Source of the DNA: Acidobacteriota bacterium
GTDB lineage: Bacteria; Acidobacteriota; Terriglobia; Bryobacterales; Bryobacteraceae
DNA: 64,000 nt
Reading direction: 5' to 3'
Assembly: GCA_018268835.1 (NCBI GenBank)
Contig: JAFDVU010000008.1
Span: 1-64,000 of the forward strand
The notes under the pieces are model-generated. The model did no database searches. It was not told the DNA's origin and saw only the letters and a list, made by a program, of their open reading frames with translations. Positions 29,532-36,039 of this stretch are shown in pieces (position 1 is the stretch's first letter; every line of letters starts with the position of its first letter). The translations under genes were made by a program, and so were the position numbers.

Positions 29532-30902
29532 ATGGCAGACCAGGAAAGAAAGGCCGAGGCGCGCCGTCCGGCCGAGAACTTCGTCGCCAAACTCGTACCC
29601 GACCCGGCCAGTCCGCCCGACCTCGCGCGGCTCGCCGGCTACCGCGGCGCTTCGTCGATGGAGGGACACGTCCGGCTCTACGCCAACGCCGAACTCTCCC
29701 TCTATTGGGACATCCCCGAGGCCGACGTGCTTCACGAACAGCCGGTGCCGGCCGATACCGATCCGCTGGGCGCTGTGGTCCTCTGGATCAAGCGCGATTC
29801 CAAGGTGGTTTCCAATCTCTCTCAGCAAACACAAGGAGGACAGCCGACCATGAACGCCTTTACCGGAGCCGCGGCAGCCGCGCAAACAACCAACTTCCCC
29901 ATCACCGTCACCGCCACCGAAACCTTCCCGCGCACCATCACCCCGGTGTGCCATAGCCCCTTCTATCTCTGCCCGCCGCACAGCCTGCTGCCGTATCACT
30001 GTCCGAGTCCGCCGGTGTTTTGCCCGCCGAGCCCGCTCGTGATCTGTCACGTCAGCCCGCTCCCCGTATGCGTGCAGCCGGTGAGTCCGACCTGCGTGCC
30101 CACGCAGCCGCCTACTGTTCCGACCACCATCCCGACCACCGTGCAGACCGGATCGCCCGTTGCGCAGCAGGCCGCCGCGCAGGCCGCGCCGCAAGCCGCC
30201 GCGCAGGCATTCACCTTCGGCGGACCCACGATCACGATCCCGCACACCATCCTCGGCTGCCATCCCAGCCCTTATGTCTTCTGTCCGCCTCACAGCGTAC
30301 TGGCGCCGTGCACGATCCCGCACAGCATCCTCTGCCATAGTCCGCTGGTTGTATGCGGAGGCCCGGTCAGCCCCAACTGCACGCCGCCGACGTTCCCGAC
30401 CACCATCCCGACCACGGTGCAGACCGGTTCGCCGGTGGCGCAACAGGCCGCCGCGCAGGCGGCGCCGCAAGCCGCGGCGCAGGCGTTCAACATCGGGGTC
30501 ACGGCTACCCACTTCAGCCTGAACGTCCATTGCGTCAGCCCGCTGCAGGGATGTTTCCCCAGTGAGATCCTCTGGCAGTGCCACCCGTCATTCCCAATCC
30601 ACTGCACGTTCACTCCGGCCAGTCCTTACTGCACGCCGCCCACGATTCATGTGACGCTACAGGCCGGTTCGGGCGTCGCGCAGCAGGCTGCGCCGCAGGC
30701 CGCGGCGCAGGCGCTCACCGCCGGAGCCACGGCCACTCACTTCAGCGCGAACGTCCACTGCGTCAGTCCGCTTCAGGGATGCTTCCCCAGTGAGATCCTG
30801 TGGCAGTGTCACCCGTCATACCCGATCCATTGCCCGGTTACGCTCCCTCCCACGGTGACCCGCACCATTGTCACTTATGGGACTTACAACACGATCGGCT
30901 GA
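29532..30902 (+). CDS. Putative multi-core lanthipeptide-type (RiPP) precursor
   Basis: 456 residues. GGAGG lies 9 bases before the ATG at 29532. Residues 1-139 contain no Cys and form a leader with a conserved-looking acidic core (LARLAGYRGASSMEGHVRLY and AELSLYWDIPEADVLHEQ). Then come four Cys-rich blocks: Cys140-188 (7 Cys), 243-283 (6), 334-367 (5) and 410-434 (4). Ala/Gln spacers (VAQQAAAQAAPQAAAQ) separate them. Most Cys follow a Ser five residues earlier (SPFYLC, SPPVFC, SPLVIC, SPLPVC, SPYVFC, SPLVVC, SPLQGC), as needed for repeated (methyl)lanthionine rings. No signal peptide or known domain is present. The kinase, HopA1 and LanC genes follow directly. Precursor status is inferred from context and pattern; a Cys-rich structural protein is the alternative. 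Confidence 0.78.
   Translation: MADQERKAEARRPAENFVAKLVPDPASPPDLARLAGYRGASSMEGHVRLYANAELSLYWDIPEADVLHEQPVPADTDPLGAVVLWIKRDSKVVSNLSQQTQGGQPTMNAFTGAAAAAQTTNFPITVTATETFPRTITPVCHSPFYLCPPHSLLPYHCPSPPVFCPPSPLVICHVSPLPVCVQPVSPTCVPTQPPTVPTTIPTTVQTGSPVAQQAAAQAAPQAAAQAFTFGGPTITIPHTILGCHPSPYVFCPPHSVLAPCTIPHSILCHSPLVVCGGPVSPNCTPPTFPTTIPTTVQTGSPVAQQAAAQAAPQAAAQAFNIGVTATHFSLNVHCVSPLQGCFPSEILWQCHPSFPIHCTFTPASPYCTPPTIHVTLQAGSGVAQQAAPQAAAQALTAGATATHFSANVHCVSPLQGCFPSEILWQCHPSYPIHCPVTLPPTVTRTIVTYGTYNTIG
30120..30212 (+). repeat. Ala/Gln-rich spacer repeat, copy 1
   Basis: Encodes residues 197-227 of the precursor. Copy 2 at 30396-30488 encodes the identical 31 residues but differs at 8 codons, all synonymous. 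A shorter copy is at 30657-30716. Confidence 0.85.
30396..30488 (+). repeat. Ala/Gln-rich spacer repeat, copy 2
   Basis: Encodes residues 289-319 of the precursor, separating Cys block 2 from block 3; protein-identical to copy 1. Confidence 0.85.
30501..30605 (+). repeat. Core-block repeat, copy A
   Basis: Encodes residues 324-358 (TATHFSLNVHCVSPLQGC and on to PIHC). Copy B at 30729-30833 is 33/35 identical in protein; 10 of the 12 changed codons are synonymous. Confidence 0.85.
30657..30716 (+). repeat. Ala/Gln-rich spacer repeat, shortened copy 3
   Basis: Encodes residues 376-395 of the precursor, separating Cys block 3 from block 4. It keeps the GVAQQAAPQAAAQA core of the longer spacers. 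Confidence 0.75.
30729..30833 (+). repeat. Core-block repeat, copy B
   Basis: Encodes residues 400-434, the fourth Cys block. It differs from copy A by Leu to Ala and Phe to Tyr only. Confidence 0.85.
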
Positions 30903-30924
30903 TCGTCTGAATCCCTAGAGCCCT

Positions 30925-30960
30925 GGTGGGGCCGGTTCCTCCGCCGGCCCCGCCTTCTTT
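30925..30960 (+). terminator. Attenuator/terminator hairpin between precursor and kinase genes
   Basis: An 11-base stem (GGTGGGGCCGG with CCGGCCCCGCC, one G-T wobble) and an 8-base loop, followed by TTCTTT. The kinase ATG comes right after the T-tract. Partial read-through would give much more precursor than enzyme mRNA. Confidence 0.7.
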
Positions 30961-32049
30961 ATGTTCCTCACCGCTTACAATCTCGCGCACTATCTCATAG
31001 CCCGCGGGCTGATCACCCAGGAAAGCGTCGTCGCCGGCGACTTCATCCTCGCCGAAGCCGGACGCCGCAACCGCAACTTCAAAGTGGCGCGGCGCGGCCT
31101 CCCAGGCATCTTCGTCAAGCAGATCAAGACCGCCGAACCGCAGGCCGAAATCACCATTCAGCGGGAGGCCGCCTTCTACCGCGCCGTCTCCACGGACCCG
31201 CGCTACGCTCCCCTTTCGGCAATGATCCCCCGCTTCCTGGACTATGACGCTTCGCGCCACGCGCTCACGCTCTCCCTCGCCGAAAACGCCGAGAGCCTCG
31301 GTGAGCGGCAGGTACGCGACGCCACCGTCCCCCCGGAGATCGCCGCGCGGCTGGGCGGGGCGCTGGCGCGCGTCCACGCCTGCGGCGCCGTGGCCTCCGC
31401 CGACACCGCGCTGCGTCCGTCGCTGCCCGCCCAGATTCCCTGGCCGCTCAATCTCGATCAGACCGGCTACGGATTCCTCTCCGCTCACGGTCCGCTCGGC
31501 ACCCAACTCGGCCAGGCCATCGCGCAAGCTCCCGGACTCCCTGCCGCGCTCTCTGCCCTGCGCGCCCACTGGCAGTACGACAGCCTCACCCACGGCGACA
31601 TGAAGTGGGACAACTGCCTGCTGCGCGGCGAGGATCTGGTCATCGTCGATTGGGAACTCGCCGACCTCGGCGACGGCGCCTGGGACGTGGCATCGCTCCT
31701 CAAGGAGTATGTCGCCGCCACGCTGCTCAATTACACCGCCCGCGAACAGGCCCGCGCGCGCCACCTGCCCGAGCCTGCCGCGGTCACGCTCGAAACCACG
31801 CGCCCCTCGCTGCTGGCTTTCTGGGGCGCCTACAGTGCCGGACGCGGCATGAGCGGCGCCGCCGCTGCCGCGTACTTCGACCGCGCCGTGCGTTACACCG
31901 GCGCTCGCCTGGTCATCGCCGTGCTCGAATACTCCGCCTACGCCCAACAACTCGACGGCGCCGGACGCCTCATGCTGGAGAGCGCCCGCAACATCCTGGA
32001 GCACCCGCGGATCGCCGCCGCGCAACTCCTCGGCGCGCCCGCCAACTGA
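30961..32049 (+). CDS. APH-fold kinase of class V lanthipeptide-type synthetase
   Basis: 362 residues. The aminoglycoside-phosphotransferase fold is shown by the N-lobe lysine in IFVKQIKTAE (K53), the Brenner motif LTHGDMKWDNCLL (H211, D213, N218) and the metal-binding DWELADLGDGAWD (D230). In class V lanthipeptide and thioamitide pathways a stand-alone kinase of this fold phosphorylates Ser/Thr of the precursor before elimination; that role is inferred from the neighbours, since small-molecule APH enzymes share the motifs. The ATG abuts the T-tract of the upstream hairpin and has no Shine-Dalgarno, so translation may be weak. The HopA1 gene starts 16 bases downstream. Confidence 0.82.
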   Translation: MFLTAYNLAHYLIARGLITQESVVAGDFILAEAGRRNRNFKVARRGLPGIFVKQIKTAEPQAEITIQREAAFYRAVSTDPRYAPLSAMIPRFLDYDASRHALTLSLAENAESLGERQVRDATVPPEIAARLGGALARVHACGAVASADTALRPSLPAQIPWPLNLDQTGYGFLSAHGPLGTQLGQAIAQAPGLPAALSALRAHWQYDSLTHGDMKWDNCLLRGEDLVIVDWELADLGDGAWDVASLLKEYVAATLLNYTAREQARARHLPEPAAVTLETTRPSLLAFWGAYSAGRGMSGAAAAAYFDRAVRYTGARLVIAVLEYSAYAQQLDGAGRLMLESARNILEHPRIAAAQLLGAPAN

Positions 32050-32065
32050 GCCGCCTGCTGAGCTT

Positions 32066-33103
32066 ATGACACACCCGATCCGCCGCGAACTCGCTCCCCT
32101 CCTCGACGCCATCGCGATCCTCTCGCCCGCGGTCTTCTCCTTCCGCGGTGAACCCGTCGCGGTCACGCCCGGACCGGTGCAGCCCATCCCCGGCGTCCCC
32201 GCGCACCCGCTGCCGGAATTCCCCCTGACCCGCGAGCTGCAGGCGCTGCTCTACGCGCGCTGCTATTCGCGCCGCTTCGAGGACACCGCGTCCGTCCCCA
32301 CTTTCACAAGCGATCCGGGCTACGTGCAGCGACTCTCCGCCGCCAACCGCACGCAGTCCTCGTGGGAGTCCGGCTGGGCGGTGTATGCGCTGGGCGCCGG
32401 CGGACAGGTCTACCTGCAGAAGGGCGACCGCCAGCGCGCCGCGCAACCCGGCGAGTACCTCACCGCAGGTCCTCCCGGCATGCCGCCCCAGACCGGCGCC
32501 GCCGTGACCCTCGCCGTGCCGCGCGATTCCGCCGTCGCCCAGCCCGGCTTCTACTTCATCTACGGCCAGACGCTTTCCGACCTCTGGGACGAGCACCACC
32601 TCCTCCGGCTCTACTTTCACGCCACCGCCGAGTCGGCGCCCGCCGTGATCGAGTACCTCACCGGCGAACTCAACCGCTACCAGGTTCCCTTCCGCATGAA
32701 GGCGCTGATCGAACCCGCGTTATACTACCGCACCGACCCGATTGTGCTCTACTTCGCCCGCCGCTACCATCAGCCCGCGGCGCGCATCGCGCTGCGCATG
32801 CCGCCGGAGATCGCCGCCGCGCTGCGTCCCGCGACTCCGCTGTTCACGCTGCCGCTGGCGCCCGGCATCGGGCTGGCCGAGGACCCCAATACCGGCGAGA
32901 GCTTCGGGATGCACCGCTGCCGCCTCACCGCCGAGGGAATCGTCGATGCCTGGTCGCGCGGCGACCAGTCCGCCGGCGGGCGCATCCGCGCCATCGCCCA
33001 GGCGTTCACCCGCGCCGGCTGCGATCTCGACCGCCCGCACCTCAGCCCCTCGTCCGCCGAACTGGAGCCGCCGCCGCCGCGCGTGGAGTTCGCCTATGCG
33101 TGA
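32066..33103 (+). CDS. HopA1-family protein (putative phospho-Ser/Thr lyase)
   Basis: 345 residues. The HopA1 core is recognised in GFYFIYGQ (161-168), LLRLYFHATAESAPAVIEYL, LNRYQVPFRMK (202-212), YYRTDPIVLYFARR and the C-terminal NTGESFGMHRCRLTAEGIVD. HopA1 was first known as a type III effector of plant pathogens. The same fold acts as lyase in class V lanthipeptide and thioamitide biosynthesis, where it pairs with an APH-like kinase. Exactly that pair is present here. The stop overlaps the start of the LanC gene by 8 bases, so the two are translationally coupled. Confidence 0.85.
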   Translation: MTHPIRRELAPLLDAIAILSPAVFSFRGEPVAVTPGPVQPIPGVPAHPLPEFPLTRELQALLYARCYSRRFEDTASVPTFTSDPGYVQRLSAANRTQSSWESGWAVYALGAGGQVYLQKGDRQRAAQPGEYLTAGPPGMPPQTGAAVTLAVPRDSAVAQPGFYFIYGQTLSDLWDEHHLLRLYFHATAESAPAVIEYLTGELNRYQVPFRMKALIEPALYYRTDPIVLYFARRYHQPAARIALRMPPEIAAALRPATPLFTLPLAPGIGLAEDPNTGESFGMHRCRLTAEGIVDAWSRGDQSAGGRIRAIAQAFTRAGCDLDRPHLSPSSAELEPPPPRVEFAYA

Positions 33104-34376
33104 CACGCTCTTCATCGACGCCGCCGCGCGCATCGCGCGCCGCCTGTGCCGCGATGCCCTCTGGCACGGGCAGCAGTGCAACTGGCTGGGCTGGGCAGTG
33201 GATGTCTTCGGCCGCAACTGGAGCCTGGTCTACAAGGCGCAATCGCCCAACCTGTACGACGGCACCGCGGGCATCGCGCTCTTCCTGGCGCGCCTCCACC
33301 GCATCACCGGCGAAGCCGCCTTCGCCGAGACCGCCACCGGCGCGCTCAATCACGCCTTCGCGTCGCTCCCCTCGCTACCCGAGGAAGTGCGGCCCAGCGT
33401 GTATAGCGGCGGATTGGGCATCGCCTGGGGCGCCGCCGCCGCCGGACGCGCGCTCCACGACGAACGCATCGTCCGGCGCGCGCAGCGCGAAGCCGCCCAC
33501 CTCGGCCGCGCCGCCGAAAAGGCGCAGTGGCTGGACGTGCTCGGCGGCGCCGCCGGCGCGATTCAGGCGCTGCTTGAATTCGACCTCCCCGACCTCGCCC
33601 GCGCGCACGCCGCGCGCCTGCTCCACGCCGCCGTGCGCGGCGACCGCGGCACGTCGTGGGACACCATGCCCGGCCAGACCACCGCGCACCTGTGCGGCTA
33701 CGGCCACGGAGCCGGAGGCATCGCCAGCGCGCTGCTCGAACTCTGGTCCGCGACCGGGGAGAAGCGCTATCGCGACACCGCGCTCGATGCTTTTCGATAT
33801 GAGCGCTCATATTACAGTCAGGAGCAGCGCAATTGGCCGGATCTGCGTGATATGAGCGCTTATATGCCGGCGCAGGGCCAGGCGCCCGCTCCAGCGGTCT
33901 ACGCCATGGGCTGGTGCCACGGCGCGCCCGGCATCGGCCTTTCGCGCCTGCTCGCGCACCAGCTTCTGCCCAACGACACCGCCATCGCCGCCGAACTCGA
34001 TGCCGCGCTGGCCACTACCGCCGACGCGTGCCGCCAGTGGGTTCCAGCGCCGGGCAGCGGGCTGTGTCTGTGTCACGGATTGGGCGGCAACGCCGATCTT
34101 TTGATCGCTGCCGCCGCCGCTCTCGGCCGGCCTGAACTCCGCGCGGTCGCCGAGGATGCCGCCCGCCGGGCCATCGAGCAGATTCTGCCAAACGATCTGC
34201 CATGGCCCTGCGGCGTCAACGGAGGGGGCGAAACCCCCAACCTGATGCTCGGGCTGGCCGGCATCGGCCACTTCTTCCTCCGTCTCTACGATTCCACCGA
34301 AGTGCCGTCGCTGTTGCTGATGGCGCCGGCCGCCTCCGGCATCCCGGCCGAAAGACAGCGGGCGCAGCGCGCCTGA
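33096..34376 (+). CDS. LanC-like lanthionine cyclase
   Basis: 426 residues, standard for stand-alone LanC. The GYGHGAGGI motif holds the proposed catalytic His204. The zinc ligands are Cys274 in MGWCHGAPGI and Cys326-His327 in LCLCHGLGGNADLL. The end has PNLMLGLAGIGHFFLRL. Seven inner helices are marked by repeats such as LYDGTAGIALFLARL and VYSGGLGIAWGAAAAG. It should catalyse Cys addition to dehydroamino acids made by the kinase/HopA1 pair. ATG at 33096 overlaps the HopA1 stop. Two 16-base palindromic sequences lie inside the gene at 33797 and 33850. Confidence 0.92.
   Translation: MRDTLFIDAAARIARRLCRDALWHGQQCNWLGWAVDVFGRNWSLVYKAQSPNLYDGTAGIALFLARLHRITGEAAFAETATGALNHAFASLPSLPEEVRPSVYSGGLGIAWGAAAAGRALHDERIVRRAQREAAHLGRAAEKAQWLDVLGGAAGAIQALLEFDLPDLARAHAARLLHAAVRGDRGTSWDTMPGQTTAHLCGYGHGAGGIASALLELWSATGEKRYRDTALDAFRYERSYYSQEQRNWPDLRDMSAYMPAQGQAPAPAVYAMGWCHGAPGIGLSRLLAHQLLPNDTAIAAELDAALATTADACRQWVPAPGSGLCLCHGLGGNADLLIAAAAALGRPELRAVAEDAARRAIEQILPNDLPWPCGVNGGGETPNLMLGLAGIGHFFLRLYDSTEVPSLLLMAPAASGIPAERQRAQRA
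33797..33812. repeat. Perfect 16-base palindrome inside the LanC gene
   Basis: ATATGAGCGCTCATAT, AT-rich against the GC-rich gene. A near copy (ATATGAGCGCTTATAT) begins 53 bases further on, in a different reading frame. The shape is that of a TetR-like dimer operator. Confidence 0.6.
33850..33865. repeat. Imperfect second copy of the LanC-internal palindrome
   Basis: ATATGAGCGCTTATAT, one mismatch from perfect symmetry. Confidence 0.55.
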
Positions 34377-34383
34377 GGCCGCG

Positions 34384-35229
34384 TCACGTCAGCACGGGAG
34401 CCTGCGTCAGGCCGGACAGCCACATCATGTACTCTTCTTCCTCGCGCGTCACGCCGCCGCGTTCGAGCGCGGCGACGAGTTCGCGCAGTTCGGCGGGAGA
34501 TTGCGGCGCGCACAGCACGCCATCGATCTCCGGGCGGGTGAGCACGAACCGGTAGTAGTCGCCCGCCTCGGGCCGCCAGTAACCCGCCGGCAACTTGAGC
34601 GCGTCGAACTGCTCGCGCGTCACATGCGCCATCACGCTCTTGAAGTTGAACACCGGGCACGGGCGCGCCGGACGCAGGTAAGGGAACAGGTCGCTCCGCG
34701 CGCCGGGATGCGCCGCGTTGTAGCGCACGAAGCTCGCGTCCAGCAATCCGTAATAATCGCTGAGCAGGGCCAGGCGGCGCTGATGGAAACTCGCCGCGAT
34801 CGCGCGCGCGCCGTGCAGCCGGCTCTGCCGCGCCGACGCCATGGAAACCAGGCGCGATTGAAAGCCGGTATCGCTCGCCACCGCGCCGGCCACGATCACG
34901 TCCACCCGCTCCAGCCCCGGCACTTCGGCGATCACCTCGTTAAACTGCAGCGCGCCGAACAGCGGATTGTCCAGGTAGGACACCACCGCCACCACCGCCT
35001 CGTCGCGCCGCGCGCGATTGCCTTCGAACAGCCGCGCCAGGCCCTTGCGCAGCCCGTCGTAGAGCGGCCAGTGCAGGTCCGCGGTGAGGAAGAAGAAGTT
35101 GATCCCGTGTTCCCAGGCCGCGATCACCGTCTCCGGATCCGCGGTCATGCCGAGGCACAGCGGACTCACGCGCAAGCCGCTGCCGCCCAGCGGCACGCGA
35201 TCCGTCGGCTTCGGCAGCACCTGGCGCAT
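34384..35229 (-). CDS. Atypical aldo/keto reductase-family protein
   Basis: 281 residues. The N-terminus (VPLGGSGLRVSPLCLGMTAD) and the EHGINFF motif are those of the aldo/keto reductase barrel, and the end (CAPQSPAELRELVAALERGG) matches the family's NADPH-binding tail region. The catalytic Asp of the GINxFDTA motif is replaced: here it reads GINFFFLTADLHWPLYDG, so the usual Asp-Tyr-Lys-His tetrad is not intact. It may be inactive or use altered chemistry. It is convergent with the LanC gene (7 bases), so a tailoring role in the RiPP pathway is possible but speculative. Confidence 0.8.
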   Translation of the reverse strand: MRQVLPKPTDRVPLGGSGLRVSPLCLGMTADPETVIAAWEHGINFFFLTADLHWPLYDGLRKGLARLFEGNRARRDEAVVAVVSYLDNPLFGALQFNEVIAEVPGLERVDVIVAGAVASDTGFQSRLVSMASARQSRLHGARAIAASFHQRRLALLSDYYGLLDASFVRYNAAHPGARSDLFPYLRPARPCPVFNFKSVMAHVTREQFDALKLPAGYWRPEAGDYYRFVLTRPEIDGVLCAPQSPAELRELVAALERGGVTREEEEYMMWLSGLTQAPVLT

Positions 35230-35274
35230 CCGCGGATTATAACCCCGGTTCGCGCGCGGCCTTCGCGCGATTCC

Positions 35275-35991
35275 TTACAGAACCGTGGGCATGATCTGCA
35301 TTTCGGGGACCGCCACCCGCGCCGGCAGTTTGGCCACCGCCAGGATGGCTTCGGCCACGTCGCCCGGCTGCAGCGCCTTGGCCAGGATCTCCGGCCCCGG
35401 CTTGACCGGACGGTTCTCCAGGATCTCGGTATCCACCAGGCCCGGACAGATGGCGCAGGTGCGGATGCCGTGCTCGCGCTCCTCCACCCGGATGGCGTGC
35501 GCGAACCCGATCAGCCCGCGTTTCGCCGCCTGGTAGGCCGCGCCCGAAACGTCCGGCACGATCCCGGAAATCGACGCGACGAAGATGATGTGCCCGCTCT
35601 TGCGCTCGCGCATCCGCGGCAGCACCGCGCTGGTGATGTAGTACGCGCCGTTGAGGTTCGTCGTCAGCATCATGTCCCAGATGGCGGGCGTGAGCCGCGT
35701 GAGCGCGCGGTCCTTGACGTTGGTGCCGGTGTTGTACACCAGGATGTCGATATCGCCCAGCCGCGCGCGCGTCTCTTCGGCGAGCCGCTGCATGGAGGCG
35801 AGGTCGCCCGCGTCGGCCACGGCCGTCTCGATGGACGGCACCTCGTCCTTGAGGGCTTTCAAGCGGTCCGCGCGCCGCGCCGCCGCCATCACGCGCGCGC
35901 CTTCCTTGGCGAACGCCACCGCCGTCTCGCGCCCGATCCCGCTCGAAGCGCCCACCACCAGAACCACCTGCTTCTCTAAACTAACCGGCAT
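35275..35991 (-). CDS. Short-chain dehydrogenase/reductase
   Basis: 238 residues, classical SDR: GASSGIG at 14-20 for NAD(P), the NxG-type YNTGTN at 86-91, and the catalytic Ser140, Tyr153 and Lys157 (VASISG, AAYQAAKRG). The ATG at 35991 has a strong GGGAGG site just upstream. A longer in-frame extension on this strand is a shadow of the divergent gene. No partner shows its substrate. Confidence 0.92.
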   Translation of the reverse strand: MPVSLEKQVVLVVGASSGIGRETAVAFAKEGARVMAAARRADRLKALKDEVPSIETAVADAGDLASMQRLAEETRARLGDIDILVYNTGTNVKDRALTRLTPAIWDMMLTTNLNGAYYITSAVLPRMRERKSGHIIFVASISGIVPDVSGAAYQAAKRGLIGFAHAIRVEEREHGIRTCAICPGLVDTEILENRPVKPGPEILAKALQPGDVAEAILAVAKLPARVAVPEMQIMPTVL

Positions 35992-36039
35992 CTTGCCTCC
36001 CTGTCCGCTGCCAAGCTCATCCGTGCCACGAACTATCAT

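Noticed and set aside
30120..30716. Regular repeats as a CRISPR array or minisatellite
   Set aside because: Repeat units lie in frame in a coding sequence, vary at silent positions and have no CRISPR-like short repeat/spacer layout or cas genes.
29949..30833. Cys/Pro/Ser-rich repeats read as a collagen-like or metallothionein-like structural protein
   Set aside because: Fixed Ser-Cys spacing, a Cys-free leader and the kinase/HopA1/LanC neighbours fit a RiPP precursor better, although the alternative is kept as a caveat.
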